Assembly (NCBI GenBank): GCA_003427395.1
Contig: BFEA01000486.1
Span: 806,687-835,709, forward strand
Direction: 5' to 3'
Source of the DNA: Chara braunii
Lineage: Eukaryota > Streptophyta > Charophyceae > Charales > Characeae
Length of the DNA: 29,023 nucleotides
Both the position numbers and the translations under genes were made by a program. Positions 18,831 through 27,741 of this stretch are shown here, in pieces; position 1 is the stretch's first letter, and the number at the start of each line of letters is the position of its first letter. Under the pieces are notes generated by a model. It searched no databases and had not been told where the DNA came from. It was given only the letters and a program-made list of their open reading frames with translations.

Positions 18831-19286
18831 CTGGCAAAAAACGGAATAAAAAAGGTAACTAAATAACTAAAAATAAAAACAAAATTGAAAATAGGAAGCA
18901 AGAGGCGAAAACTGTTGGTACCCCCTTTGGTCCCGGTAGTCGGGCCAGAAGTTCGGGGGGGTTACCAACTGAGCGTGGATGGGTGAAGGAGGTGGAGAAG
19001 GGGAAAGGCGTGAGGTGGTTGACTATGGTGGATGTGTGACGGAGGTGGAGGAGGAAGAAGGTTGGAGGTGGGAGCTGGTTGGATATGGTGGATGGGTGAT
19101 GGAGGTGGAGGAGGAAGGGGGTTAGGTCAGTTGGTTTACCATCGGTCCCGAAACCGGTATCAGGCCTGGGCCAAAAACAGAATTGGAAAGGTAAATAAAT
19201 AACTAAAAATATAAACAAAAATGAAAAATAGGAAGCAAGAGGCGAAAACTGTTGGTACCCCCTTTGGTCCTGGCAGTCAGGCCCGA
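18788..19286. repeat. 163-bp block duplicated in direct orientation
   Basis: Bases 18788-18950 and 19123-19286 match closely, both beginning taggtcagttggtttacca and both including gaagcaagaggcgaaaactg. The two copies are separated by a 172-bp purine-rich spacer. Copy 1 abuts the SINE head at 18735-18789 and copy 2 begins with the same A-box-adjacent sequence, so a SINE-bearing unit was duplicated and partly lost. Confidence 0.85.
18971..19122 (+). repeat. Short minisatellite, period about 55-60 bp
   Basis: Three units built on ggtggatgggtgatggaggtgg at about 18975, 19027 and 19087. The third follows the second by exactly 60 bp. Strongly purine-rich and not coding. Confidence 0.7.
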
Positions 19287-19490
19287 GCTCGGGGCCGACA
19301 CCAAAACTAACAGGGATAGTCCCACGCGACCTTCAACTCCTAAGTTCCCTGCATCGTGCTTGGTCGCTCCTTCGCCTCTTGCTGGTCTCAATCCTTGCAC
19401 CTGTTGCTAAGAAATCCAATGCCAACCAATAAAGATCACCTCAAGTTCAATTTTTGGAAGTGCAAAAGATCATATAACTGGTTCAAGTGT
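19287..19490. other. Spacer, nothing recognised
   Basis: Mixed sequence with no supported feature. Confidence 0.4.
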
Positions 19491-19535
19491 TAGGCCAGGG
19501 CCTGTTGGATCACAACAAGGCCATGCCTTGGCCTA
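19491..19535. repeat. Imperfect hairpin of about 17 bp
   Basis: taggccagggcctgttg pairs with caacaaggccatgccttggccta allowing a bulge, with a short loop (gatca). Found by eye only. Confidence 0.5.
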
Positions 19536-19576
19536 CCAACTAATGTCAAGAATGTCGGTCATCCGCACCGCTCGCA

Positions 19577-19640
19577 AGAGGCACAAGGGTTGAACCCCGG
19601 TCATCGGGCACACCGCACATACGTAGTTCGCCGCAAACAC
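19577..19640 (-). mobile_element. Possible tRNA-derived SINE head
   Basis: The minus strand carries GGTTCAACCC, a near-consensus B-box, with a degenerate A-box-like tgcggcgaactacg about 40 bases upstream. It shares no clear internal sequence with the better SINE copies, so it could be another family or chance. Confidence 0.3.
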
Positions 19641-19799
19641 TAAAGTCCTACCTGACAATCTCGCCAGGTCTCTTTTGTACATGTTGGTTATTTCCCGATC
19701 CAGTCTCACCAATCATTGTACCAAGTTTGTGCCCCAGCTACACAGAATGTCACTGACTACAAACAAGGCGGCACCAAGGGTGACATACAAAAAGTATGT

Positions 19800-19815
19800 C
19801 AAATACCCTTGTAAG
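19800..19815. repeat. Left half of the palindromic target, with 8-bp duplication
   Basis: c-aaatacc followed by CTTGTAAG (19808-19815), the left copy of the target-site duplication. The hairpin GACATAC-AAAAA-GTATGTC (19782-19800) lies immediately upstream. Confidence 0.85.
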
Positions 19816-20561
19816 CAGGGTAACCGGCGTTCAGGACAGGCCGAACGCCCGAACCCGAACGCCCGAACGTATGGGACCCCTTGGGGATGCGTTCGACCGT
19901 TCAGGCCTAACGAGAACCCAAAAAAATAAAAATAAAAATAAATAAAAAAATCAAGCAAATTTTGAAAAACTATATGTTATGAAAAAAAATAAATTAAACA
20001 AGATTTTTCTGAGCATTACATCCAAATTCCTTACCAAATTTGAAATAAAAATCAAATACGAAAAACAAATACGAATAATAAAAATAAAAATAGAAAATAA
20101 AAAAATTAGTGAGTGCGCGAGCACATTTTTAACACCGCGATCTTTGGTGATTTTTCTTTTTTTTTTGGCATAGCTAAATGCCCTGAAAATTTACAGATAA
20201 TTCAAAAACCACTAAAAAAAATTCAAAAAATAATAAAATTATTCAGACCCCGAACTAAAGTAAAAAACAAAAAGTAAAAAGTAAAAAAAAACTTGGGCGG
20301 ACACATTTTGACACCGCTATCTTTGGCGATTTTTAATGCTTATTTGGCTAAGCCAAATAAATTGAAAATTTATAGGCATGTCCCTCACGTCATAGGAAAG
20401 TCACAAAAAAACATTCAGAAAAAACAAAATATATTTAGGCCCCGAAATATTTTTTGCCGCGGGCCAAACGCCGTCGGGTTCGGGCCACGTACGGGACCCC
20501 GAACTCCCATACGTACGGAGGTCTGCCCGGGGACCTCCGTACGTACAGGCTGGTGACCCTG
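19816..20561. mobile_element. Non-autonomous hAT-like DNA transposon, 746 bp
   Basis: The ends read CAGGGTAACCGGC on the left and, reverse-complemented, CAGGGTCACCAGC on the right, matching at 11 of 13 bases. Both ends are flanked directly by the identical 8-mer CTTGTAAG (19808-19815 and 20562-20569). An 8-bp duplication of form nTnnnnAn and ends beginning CAGGG are the signature of the hAT superfamily. The interior is A/T-rich with no transposase frame, so movement would need a transposase from elsewhere. Subterminal GC-rich blocks (cccgaacccgaacgcc on the left, its partial inverse near 20463-20490 on the right) resemble the subterminal transposase-binding repeats known from hAT elements. 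The exact target duplication suggests a relatively recent insertion. Confidence 0.85.
20104..20452. repeat. Internal direct repeat of the hAT-like element, spacing about 185 bp
   Basis: acacattttgacaccgc then atctttggcgattttt (near 20298) matches acatttttaacaccgcg then atctttggtgattttt (near 20122). Both continue to aattgaaaatttatag/ctgaaaatttacag and to a ccccgaa string. Units differ mainly in A/T runs. Confidence 0.7.
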
Positions 20562-20579
20562 CTTGTAAGGGTATTTGGT
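20562..20579. repeat. Right half of the palindromic target, with 8-bp duplication
   Basis: CTTGTAAG (20562-20569) then ggtatttgg. Removing the transposon and one 8-mer restores arms CAAATACCCTT and AAGGGTATTTG around a central GT, a perfect palindrome. Confidence 0.85.
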
Positions 20580-21083
20580 ACGACACCGTCCTCTTCATCT
20601 GCCTCTCTCACTCTCTTTCCTTTGATGTATGACCTCTCTCTTTTTCTCTCATACTCGCCGCCTCTGCAGTCGGTACCCATTAGTTTATCGGTCAACTCTC
20701 TCTCTTTGTCCGCCACGGTAGTTACCTTCTCTCCTTTTCCTCCTAACTTCCTTCCTTTTTCTCGCATCTTATGCGGGCCCATGTTCGTCTCTAAGCCAGC
20801 AAAATCATGAACCTTTTACATTGAATGCTTACCTTGTCAACTATACTCTGACATCTCTTTCCTGCCTTCTTAACTCCTTGCATAGTCCTTCCCTCCCATA
20901 TTCACATAACTTCCTTTATCCTCTCCCTCGTGCTTTTGTCCTCTTCCGAATAACAACACAATGTCAGATCGCAAGACTACATACATATATATGGGCAAAT
21001 CTATATGACAGCATAATGTTCTTTTAATCTGTGTGAAAGTAGATAAATATTGTCTCTCTGTCTCCCTTTGTTTGTTCTTCTAT
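20580..21083. other. Pyrimidine-rich non-coding sequence
   Basis: CT-rich with many tctctc strings. Frames on either strand mirror the low complexity. No gene is supported. Confidence 0.55.
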
Positions 21084-21209
21084 ATGTATGTATGTGTGCG
21101 TGTGTGAATGTGTTGGGGTGTGTGTGTGTGTATGTGTTGGAGTGTGTGTGTGTGTGTGTGTGTGTTGGTGTGTGTGTATGTGTGTGTGTATGTGTGTGTG
21201 TGTGTGTGT
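21084..21209 (+). repeat. Compound GT microsatellite
   Basis: About 125 bp of TG repeats interrupted by tatg, ttgg and agtg. The repeating Thr-His frame on the other strand is a by-product. Confidence 0.95.
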
Positions 21210-21944
21210 CCCACCTATACGTGCATGCCTGCATAAAAAAATTACTGCTAGATGACTTTCTCTTCCCTTCTTTCCTTGCCGTGTGTTGGCTGGTGCTCGG
21301 ACGTTAGTTTTTTGTTTTTTGTTATCGCTCTCTATTCCTGATCGCCCTTTCTAAGTGCACGACCTACTATCTTTTCCCTTCACTCCCTCTCTCTCCCCCT
21401 CCCTCCTTTTCTCTCTCATCTTCTCTCTCCGTTGCTTTCTCCCTCTTCCCCTTCTTTCTCAATTGAATGGTAATCTCATTTTTCATGTGAACATTAGTAC
21501 CTATTCCTTGTTTTCCGTATTTGTTCCTCTTTCTCTCTCTCCCCTTCTCCCTCCCTCTCTCTCTCTCTCTCCCCCCGTATTCTTCTCCATCTTGCATGCT
21601 CATGTCAATCCCCCCTCTTGATATAATATACACTGCCTGTTTTTTCACCTTAAACCCTTTATCTTTCATGACCTCTTTTCTTTGCTGACCGTTCCCCCCC
21701 ACCCACCTTATCAGAAACTAAACAACCCTTTGAATAGAAGAAGCAGAAGGAACACAAAAAGAGAAAAAAAAGGACGAAAGAAAATTTGGAAAGAAAAGGC
21801 TGAAGTGGAGAGAAGAAGCCGACGGTGTAAAGTGAAGCAGCGAACAGGGGTCAAAAAGAGGGACGAATGATTGGAGGAGAGGTAGATAAAGAAGAAAGAA
21901 AAATAAATCATCGCGTTTAAGTGTATTAGGGGAAATAAGTGTGA
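21210..21944. other. CT-rich then AG-rich low-complexity sequence
   Basis: 21360-21590 is almost all C and T (ctccctctctctcccc). 21725-21900 is strongly A and G. No gene or structured element is seen. Confidence 0.6.
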
Positions 21945-21982
21945 GTGTGTGTGTGTGTGTGTGTGTGGAGGAGGGGGGGGAG
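21945..21982 (+). repeat. GT microsatellite followed by G-rich run
   Basis: (GT) repeats to 21967, then ggaggagggggggg. Simple sequence. Confidence 0.9.
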
Positions 21983-22040
21983 GTGGGGGAGGTATTGCGT
22001 TCAAGCAGAAGCCATTTGTGAAATCACGTTGTCAGCGTGA

Positions 22041-22058
22041 ATACCCTTACAAGGGTAT
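22041..22058. repeat. Palindrome, empty homologue of the hAT target
   Basis: ATACCCTT (22041-22048), AC, AAGGGTAT (22051-22058). It equals the core of the target palindrome reconstructed around 19808 except for the central two bases. The 8-mer at the equivalent position is CTTACAAG. Confidence 0.85.
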
Positions 22059-22246
22059 CCACCCTAGTTTTTGCAAACGATATGCAATCAGTTTTGGCTT
22101 GAAAATTGAGTCCTCTGCGGGAATCGCGGTAGTATCTATTTTAGGCCAGTAGAATGATTGATTGAAAGTAGAGAGTGAGTGGGCGCATAATTTGAGGCTC
22201 GCGTGATTCTTTCTTATTGATATTTTAGGACCGGCATATCCGCCGA

Positions 22247-22462
22247 TTAGTACCTTTGTCTCTTGATTAAATTATGATTAAGTGGTATTTTCCTTCGGTT
22301 AAATACACATGATTGCGGCACGTGTACTCGCGCGGAGGCAGTGTCCCTACGGTCGGCGTTGGGTTTGACTACCGGTGCCGCAAGTTGATAGAAATATTTA
22401 TCTTCACATTTATCTAAAGGGACTTTAGGACCCGCATAGCACGCGGCACAATAGGTTTTCAT
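22247..22462 (-). CDS. Small hypothetical Cys-containing open frame, 71 codons
   Basis: A true ATG at 22462 opens a frame ending TAA at 22247. The N-terminus reads KTYCAACYAGPKVPLDKCEDKY, with CX2C and a third Cys, and the C-terminus is basic (NHNLIKRQRY). A related string (GYAGPKISI) is encoded on the same strand just downstream, near 22240-22215, as though a unit had been duplicated and decayed. No family is recognised. The length is within chance range, but the composition is protein-like. It could be a fragment of a larger repetitive Cys protein. Confidence 0.25.
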   Translation of the reverse strand: MKTYCAACYAGPKVPLDKCEDKYFYQLAAPVVKPNADRRDTASARVHVPQSCVFNRRKIPLNHNLIKRQRY

Positions 22463-23189
22463 CGTTACGTTCGCCTACCAATGAGAGTTCCTTTGCCATC
22501 CCAAAGAGGGCGTGCAATAATAAAGTTCAGTTCAGTCAGGGTTGAGTTTTCGCCGTTGAAACGGTAAGGGAGTGGTTTCGCATAATGAATAAGACGTGCG
22601 GCCGTTATGAGGGGCACCTGGCCTGTTTGCATGACGCATGTCGGTGTTTAATGACCACAGGCTTTAAGTCGGTAGGCCAAGGTGTGGCCTTGGTGTCTTT
22701 CGGTAAGCCCACGCGCCGTGCAACACCCAGTTATATGGAATTGCGCGGCTGCTAATGACAGCCTTGGGGCGGAGCACCATTGGTTGTGGTGTTGAACTTT
22801 TACAGGGAGATGTAGGGATGGGACCAGCGACCTGCGACGAGGAAGTGATAGAATGACATGAAGGGAACAAGGGGTTAAGGGTCGGTAGGGCTATCCCCTT
22901 TGGTTTGTTTGCTAGTCCCAGCCGCGGGCCCGATCGGTGGGGTGAAGGAGGTACCAGCAGTCCCCCTCTCCTTTGCCTAGTATTCGCTATTTTGATTTAT
23001 TCCACTGTCCTCGGTCGGTTTCCTAGGACACAGTAGTGGTTCTGATCTCGGAATCGGTACCGAGCACCGGAACCAACGGGCCAGGCCCGCAATGATACCT
23101 CACGGTTGTGCCCGTAGGGTGGTCTTTCGGGACATCCGTTAAAATTAGAATATTACACAAGAGATTATCGGGGCCCCTGCGTTTGATTC
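22463..23189. other. Unassigned sequence
   Basis: Mixed composition. A 6-bp hairpin ccaagg-tgtgg-ccttgg lies at 22677-22693. No gene or RNA is supported. Confidence 0.4.
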
Positions 23190-23342
23190 CACCCTCGGTC
23201 GTGGAACCAAATGTCCTAGCTTAGTTGGTGCGCTCCTGAATTGTTGAAGTGCAGACCTGGGTTCAAATTCCATTAGAGTCGGGAGGATGAACAAGTGGAA
23301 ACTTTGCAACGCAAGTGAAGGCATGCTCACTCTGCACTTTTT
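23190..23342 (+). mobile_element. tRNA-derived SINE (copy 3, best preserved)
   Basis: A-box TAGCTTAGTTGG (23217-23228) and B-box GGTTCAAATTCC (23260-23271) are 43 bases apart, as in a tRNA gene. The internal cctgaattgttgaagtgcagacct matches the other copies. The acceptor arms do not pair, so this is not a tRNA. A T6 run at about 23338-23343 is a plausible polymerase III stop. Upstream accctcggtcgtggaacc is comparable to the unit preceding the copy at 18735-18830. Confidence 0.7.
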
Positions 23343-23815
23343 TATTCATTTATGGATGGAGTGGCGGCCAGATGCATATCCGCCCTAGCGTAAATACGGT
23401 CAAATACATTTAAGGTAGTGCTAGTGTGATTACGCCTCAGGATGTCACTCCTAACGTTATTTTGCCTATTTCATGAGTTGTAATCGGGGCTCTACCCCTG
23501 CTTCTTGATTCAAGATGCAGGCCCCGCGACCTGTTTGATCCAAGTGTCACTAAAAGACATTGTCGGGCGGGGAGTTTGGTTGCGGCGGCACATCTATGGA
23601 AGTTAGAGGATAAGGTAGGTGTGTTAAGATGAGCTCGACGGGAACACAAATCTCGTATGGAGCAAAACGACGAAGGCTCAAATGGTTTTAACCCCGAAAT
23701 ACGAATGCAGACTGTGAGAGCAAAATGAAGAACCCGACATCAACGAGGAGGAAAAAGTTGACAAACGAAGGAGGAGGAGAATGGGGGTAGTGGGTGCAGG
23801 AGGAAATGCTTAATC
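23343..23815. other. Unassigned sequence with one imperfect palindrome
   Basis: CCTGC-T-TCTTGA then T then TCAAGA-T-GCAGG (23497-23521) is a palindrome with a single mismatched pair. Nothing else is recognised. Confidence 0.45.
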
Positions 23816-23841
23816 CACTCGATTCTTGACCGAATCGAGTG
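23816..23841. repeat. Perfect 10-bp hairpin with 6-base loop
   Basis: CACTCGATTC, ttgacc, GAATCGAGTG, followed by an A run (23842-23847). It resembles a terminator in shape, but there is no transcription unit to attach it to. Confidence 0.8.
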
Positions 23842-24141
23842 AAAAAATAAGTAAAATGGGGGTTCTAAGGCAAAGCGAGTCCGATGATGGGGTATGAATG
23901 GTAGATGGAGGAGTGTAGAAGGAGCCAGGAATGAAAAAGTATGTGTGGCGATGTTGAAAAAGGAGGATCTGGCAGAATCAGAAAATCGATACTTCGGTCA
24001 ATTTTCAATGGAATCAAGTAGAGTAAAGTGATAGGCAAAGGCTTTTGGCCATTGCGAGTTGATTGGAGTTGGATTTCAGAGCTAATGGATCGATTTTGCG
24101 CTACAGGGTTGGGTATTGGGTGCGGGGATGCATCTTCCATT
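23842..24141. other. Spacer, nothing recognised
   Basis: Purine-rich in places. No supported gene. Confidence 0.4.
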
Positions 24142-24172
24142 GTTCTAGCAAAAAATTCATTCTCGTTTTTCG
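24142..24172 (-). repeat. Dispersed repeat, copy 3
   Basis: The reverse complement reads aaaacgagaatgaattttttgctagaaca, aligned with copies at 16287, 16914 and 24981. The following atggaagatgcatcc also matches. Confidence 0.65.
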
Positions 24173-24633
24173 TCGTTTGGTTGTCGTAAGTCGGGTCTCG
24201 CTCGTCGTGGTATTTTCGCTCATCACCCTGCTGATGGAGGCGTGCCTGTCATCTTGACGGTCTTTTTTCCGTTCACGGAGCTCTGAGTGCTAACTCGATG
24301 ATGAAGCCCCTTCGGTGATTTCTCGCTACTGCAGTCGTGCTCGTCCTCGTGGGTGCTGCATGTCGCCATGCCCGTCGTTAGGAAACGGGTGGCCACTCTG
24401 TTATTCATGATAGTCGTGATGCTCGTCGTAAGGGTCTTCACTGAACCATACATGCCAACAAGGCGCGCATCACCTGACAGTCGTCAGACTTCGGTCGTGC
24501 TTACAGTGAATTCCTAGGCATTCGACACTCAACACTTGCCTAAAACAACGTGCATCTAGTCGGATCTATGGCCATGTTTATTAGAAAATTACGCACTGTA
24601 ATAGTTAACCCGGGGGGGGAATGAAAGAGACAG

Positions 24634-24636
<3 letters not shown>
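24173..24636. other. Region rich in cgtcgt/gtcgtg strings
   Basis: Contains many strings complementary to the cacgac/gacgac strings around 16000-16400. Together with the flanking dispersed repeats this suggests a diverged, inverted copy of one longer repeat, but I cannot trace it base by base. Confidence 0.35.
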
Positions 24637-24717
<81 letters not shown>

Positions 24718-24724
24718 AAAAAAA
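24637..24724 (+). repeat. AG microsatellite (about 38 units) with A12 tail
   Basis: Uninterrupted AG from 24637 to 24712, then A12. Frames of alternating Ser-Leu on the other strand are by-products. Confidence 0.97.
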
Positions 24725-24980
24725 GAAGAAGATAAGAGGCACGAAAGGAACGAGGCACAAAAGCACACGCATTGAACTGGTCGGAGTGGCACTGTTATAG
24801 GTTGTAGTCCCCTTCTTCACCATTTATGGTATTCCTCTTCGCGCTACGGCTTCTTCCCCATGCCCGCTGTAGTCCTTTTCGTTTATGTGACGTCCTCTTC
24901 ACGTGGTGATCGTCAAAATAGTAGTTGTGCTCCTCATTTTTATCTTGCAATTGCCTTCCTTTTGTCCATGTATCTTCCTA
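24725..24980. other. Spacer, nothing recognised
   Basis: Mixed, T-rich sequence with cttcttc strings. Confidence 0.4.
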
Positions 24981-25013
24981 TGTTCTAGCGGAAGTTTCAT
25001 TCTCATTTTGCAC
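24981..25013 (-). repeat. Dispersed repeat, copy 4
   Basis: The reverse complement reads gtgcaaaatgagaatgaa followed by acttccgctagaaca, the closest match to copies 1 and 2. It is followed by taggaagatac on that strand. Confidence 0.75.
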
Positions 25014-26186
25014 ATTTGATGGATAAAGGACCGATACCCAATAGTTGCGCATGCTGGTTCATGATTGCGATTATGGCCTGCGCCACACAGTTGTCTTTAT
25101 TATGTTCGTCCCGACGGTAGTCGTTGCGGTGGCATACGACTTGCCTTCTAATTGGCATGTACCTGAACGGGATTTCAGTCGAGTGCATAGAAGAAGGGAG
25201 TAGACAGGAGAGGAAGAAAAACGAACTCACCGACAAAGTCGTTCCTAATTAATGGAGTGATTTGTCCATTCCACCATAGTAAGGAACGACATATTAATGG
25301 CTTTGCTTTGTCACTGTAATGGGTGCCGGTAGTTTGTGGGACCGAACGACCGTTGGTGTATCCAGCTAAAGTAGTGGGTAACACGGAGCTGCTGTTGGGC
25401 TTTCGAACGATATTTGTTATTGTTCTCTGTCGTTGTCGTCGTGTGTCAGCATGACTGCTGATTGACATTTGGATGCTGATACTGCGCATCAGTAGTTGCT
25501 GGCCCCTTGGTAAGTTGCTGCCTAACCTATGGGTTTGACCAACGAAGAAGTATGCTGGTATTTCCCGCTAATTCTGCCCGGACCCCTTCAATTCTTTCTT
25601 GGGTTGTAGCACCACCTCCATCACTGCTGTGACTCATTGACGTCGTTGAGTATCGGTGTTCGTTTATGAAGTGAGAATTTTTCCAAAGTGGGATTCGACT
25701 GTTGTGTTATCGAGATTGAGGAGAAGATCATTGAAGTGAGCGCAGCTTGTTGTGCCCTTGATGTGCTGATTGTTGTATCATTATGTTGCGCGCTTGAGGT
25801 TTCCTCTATTGTCATTGGTTGTTGTAGCCCATGCTCGAATTGAGCACAAGGGGGGGGGGGTTATTTAAATGCAATTCCTCAAAGTTTCGTAGCTGCAGAT
25901 TCCTCGAGGCGATCAACGTAAAACAAGTTGGACGACAGTTTGTACACACTTGGTAGAGCTACTACGGTCTTCTAGGTTTCTTGAGGGCCGCCCCTACTTC
26001 ACTTAAACCACAATTTTGACTGTGGCCACTGCGTTTTAGCCACCGTTGTTGAGCCCTCAGGCAACTCAAGGAATCAAGGGCCTCTCACACGAGTCTGAGC
26101 GCACCTCCCATGTATCTGAGTGACTTGATGTTTATTTTTCTGCCTTTCTTACTCTCAATCTGGTCTTTTGGCTCAAAGAGGAAGGC
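25014..26186. other. Unassigned sequence
   Basis: Several minus-strand frames (25003-25236, 25175-25489, 25621-25815) are moderately polar but show no motif. A G9 run lies at 25851-25859. No gene is supported. Confidence 0.4.
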
Positions 26187-26263
26187 GGCAGGCGGGATTT
26201 GAAACCTGTAGGATCGCGCTAAGGCCTTGTGGGAGGTTCCCCACCGATTGTCGGAGCTCTGCC
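26187..26263 (-). other. tRNA-like 77-base segment
   Basis: On the minus strand, GGCAG at the 5' end pairs with CTGCC at the 3' end (five of seven acceptor pairs). A GTGGG-gaacct-CCCAC stem sits where an anticodon arm would be, and GGTTTCAAATCCC resembles a T-arm/B-box. The D-arm loop is only about three bases and the T-stem pairs poorly, so a working tRNA is unlikely. A decayed tRNA or a SINE head are the main options. Confidence 0.3.
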
Positions 26264-26573
26264 GGAACCTAGGCGAGATTCTGGAGGCAGAGAATTGTCA
26301 GGTAACAAGTATTATCTTTGTACGCGCCACTAAGGTCCTATCATTACATCTATGATTTCTCTAGTATGAGTAATGTGTATGCATGTGTTCCCTTATGCAA
26401 CAGAAAAATTGTGGCAAATTTTCTGCGATGTTGAACGCATGTGGACACCATATTTCAACCGTTGGAACTGTGTTTATAAACTGTTTGGGGGGGGGAGGGG
26501 GTCTTGTGTTCCACCAGAAGAGAAGGAAACCAACGTTGACCAAACATTGGGAAAACTGAAACTGGTTTGTCCA
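26264..26573. other. Spacer, nothing recognised
   Basis: A G-rich run lies at 26487-26500. No supported feature. Confidence 0.4.
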
Positions 26574-26724
26574 TTTGTTGAAAGGATGTTGGTCCATCTG
26601 TTGACTATTTGTTGACAACTTGTTGAAAACTTGTTGAAGATTTGTGGAGAACTTGTTAAAACGTGTTGCGAACATGTTGAAACGTGTTGAAAACTTGTTG
26701 AAACGTGTTGTAAACGTGTTCACC
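26574..26724 (+). repeat. 11-bp minisatellite, about 14 units
   Basis: Units vary around ttgttgaaaac and tgttgaaacg across 150 bp, with a period of 10-11. The other strand gives repeated FNKFSTR-type peptides, part of a long frame that is not considered a gene. Confidence 0.85.
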
Positions 26725-26921
26725 TTTCGTAGAACGTTATGTTCTGTGTTGGGGAAAAAAATCAAAATTTTTGGTTCATGTCGTGTGTTTTCGCAGTTTC
26801 TTCCTGTCCTTTTCTCCTTCTGCACGATACGCTTTGCTCTTTCGCAAATGTCAATCGTTGAGTCTTTCAGTACTCCTGACATGCAACGACCACAATGACT
26901 GAAGATAAAGAGAGAGTGCCC

Positions 26922-26924
<3 letters not shown>
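26725..26924. other. Spacer between minisatellite and microsatellite
   Basis: T-rich unique sequence. No supported feature. Confidence 0.4.

Positions 26925-26994
<70 letters not shown>
26925..26994 (+). repeat. AG microsatellite, 35 units
   Basis: Uninterrupted AG ending directly against the first unit of the 167-bp tandem array. Confidence 0.97.
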
Positions 26995-26996
<2 letters not shown>

Positions 26997-27582
26997 GCAA
27001 GCAGGGTTCACTACTGCGTGGCACAAATTCACCAACATGGCAGTGCGAGACATACATTAACCCGCAGTAGCCAACCTTTGTTTTTGATTGGTGCTGGATT
27101 GCGGTATTTCATTTTGTTGATGGACGCGTGAGGGAGCGTCGATTAAATGTTGAGCTGCCCTGCTACAAGCACGGTTCACTGCTGCGTAACACAAATTTAC
27201 CAACATGGTAGTCCGCGAAAGAGAGTGGCACGCAGTAGCCAACCTTCCTTTTCGAGTCTGTAGGATTGTTGTACTTCATTCTATGGACGGACGCGAGTGG
27301 GAGCCTCACTTAAATGCTGAGATGCCCTGCTACAAGCTTGGTTCACTACTGCGGGCCACAAATTTACCAATATGGTCGTCCGCGAGAGAGAGTGGCACGC
27401 AGTAGCCAACCTTCCTTTTCGAGTCCGTAGGATTGTTGTGCTTCATTCTATGGATGAATGCGTGAGGGAGCCTCAGTTAAATGCTGGGTTGCACTGCTAC
27501 AAACACGGTTCACTACTGCGTGACACAAATTTAGCAACATGGTGGCATGAGAGAGAGAGTGGCACGCACTAGCCAACCTTGC
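26995..27582 (+). repeat. Tandem array with 167-bp unit, about 3.5 copies
   Basis: The string ggttcact recurs at 27005, 27173, 27340 and 27507, giving periods of 168, 167 and 167. Each unit also carries acaaattta/ccaacatgg, a short GA run, gtggcacgcagtagccaacc and a cttcattctatgga region. Unit 1 is the most diverged and lacks the GA run, and units 2 and 3 are the most alike. The unit length is close to nucleosome-repeat size. Short frames in the array are incidental. Confidence 0.93.
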
Positions 27583-27738
27583 ATTGAGGACAACCACGGA
27601 TGGTGTTTTTTTCATAACATAGTCACTCTATGACCAATCACACAAAGATGAGCATTACAAGGGATTGTACAATTGTGTATCATAAATAACAGACCACATG
27701 TTGTTAAGTGACAGTTCAAGTGTCATGGTTCAGAGTCT

Positions 27739-27741
<3 letters not shown>
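27583..27741. other. Spacer, nothing recognised
   Basis: Mixed AT-rich sequence. Confidence 0.4.

Noticed and set aside
21001-21307. Thr-His and Cys-Val repeat frames
   Set aside because: Products of the GT microsatellite on the two strands.
24540-24823. Three overlapping Ser-Leu-rich frames on the minus strand
   Set aside because: All are translations of the AG microsatellite at 24637-24712.
26361-27053. 230-codon minus-strand frame containing Ser-Leu repeats
   Set aside because: It runs straight through the AG microsatellite and the 11-bp minisatellite, both of which stay open by composition.
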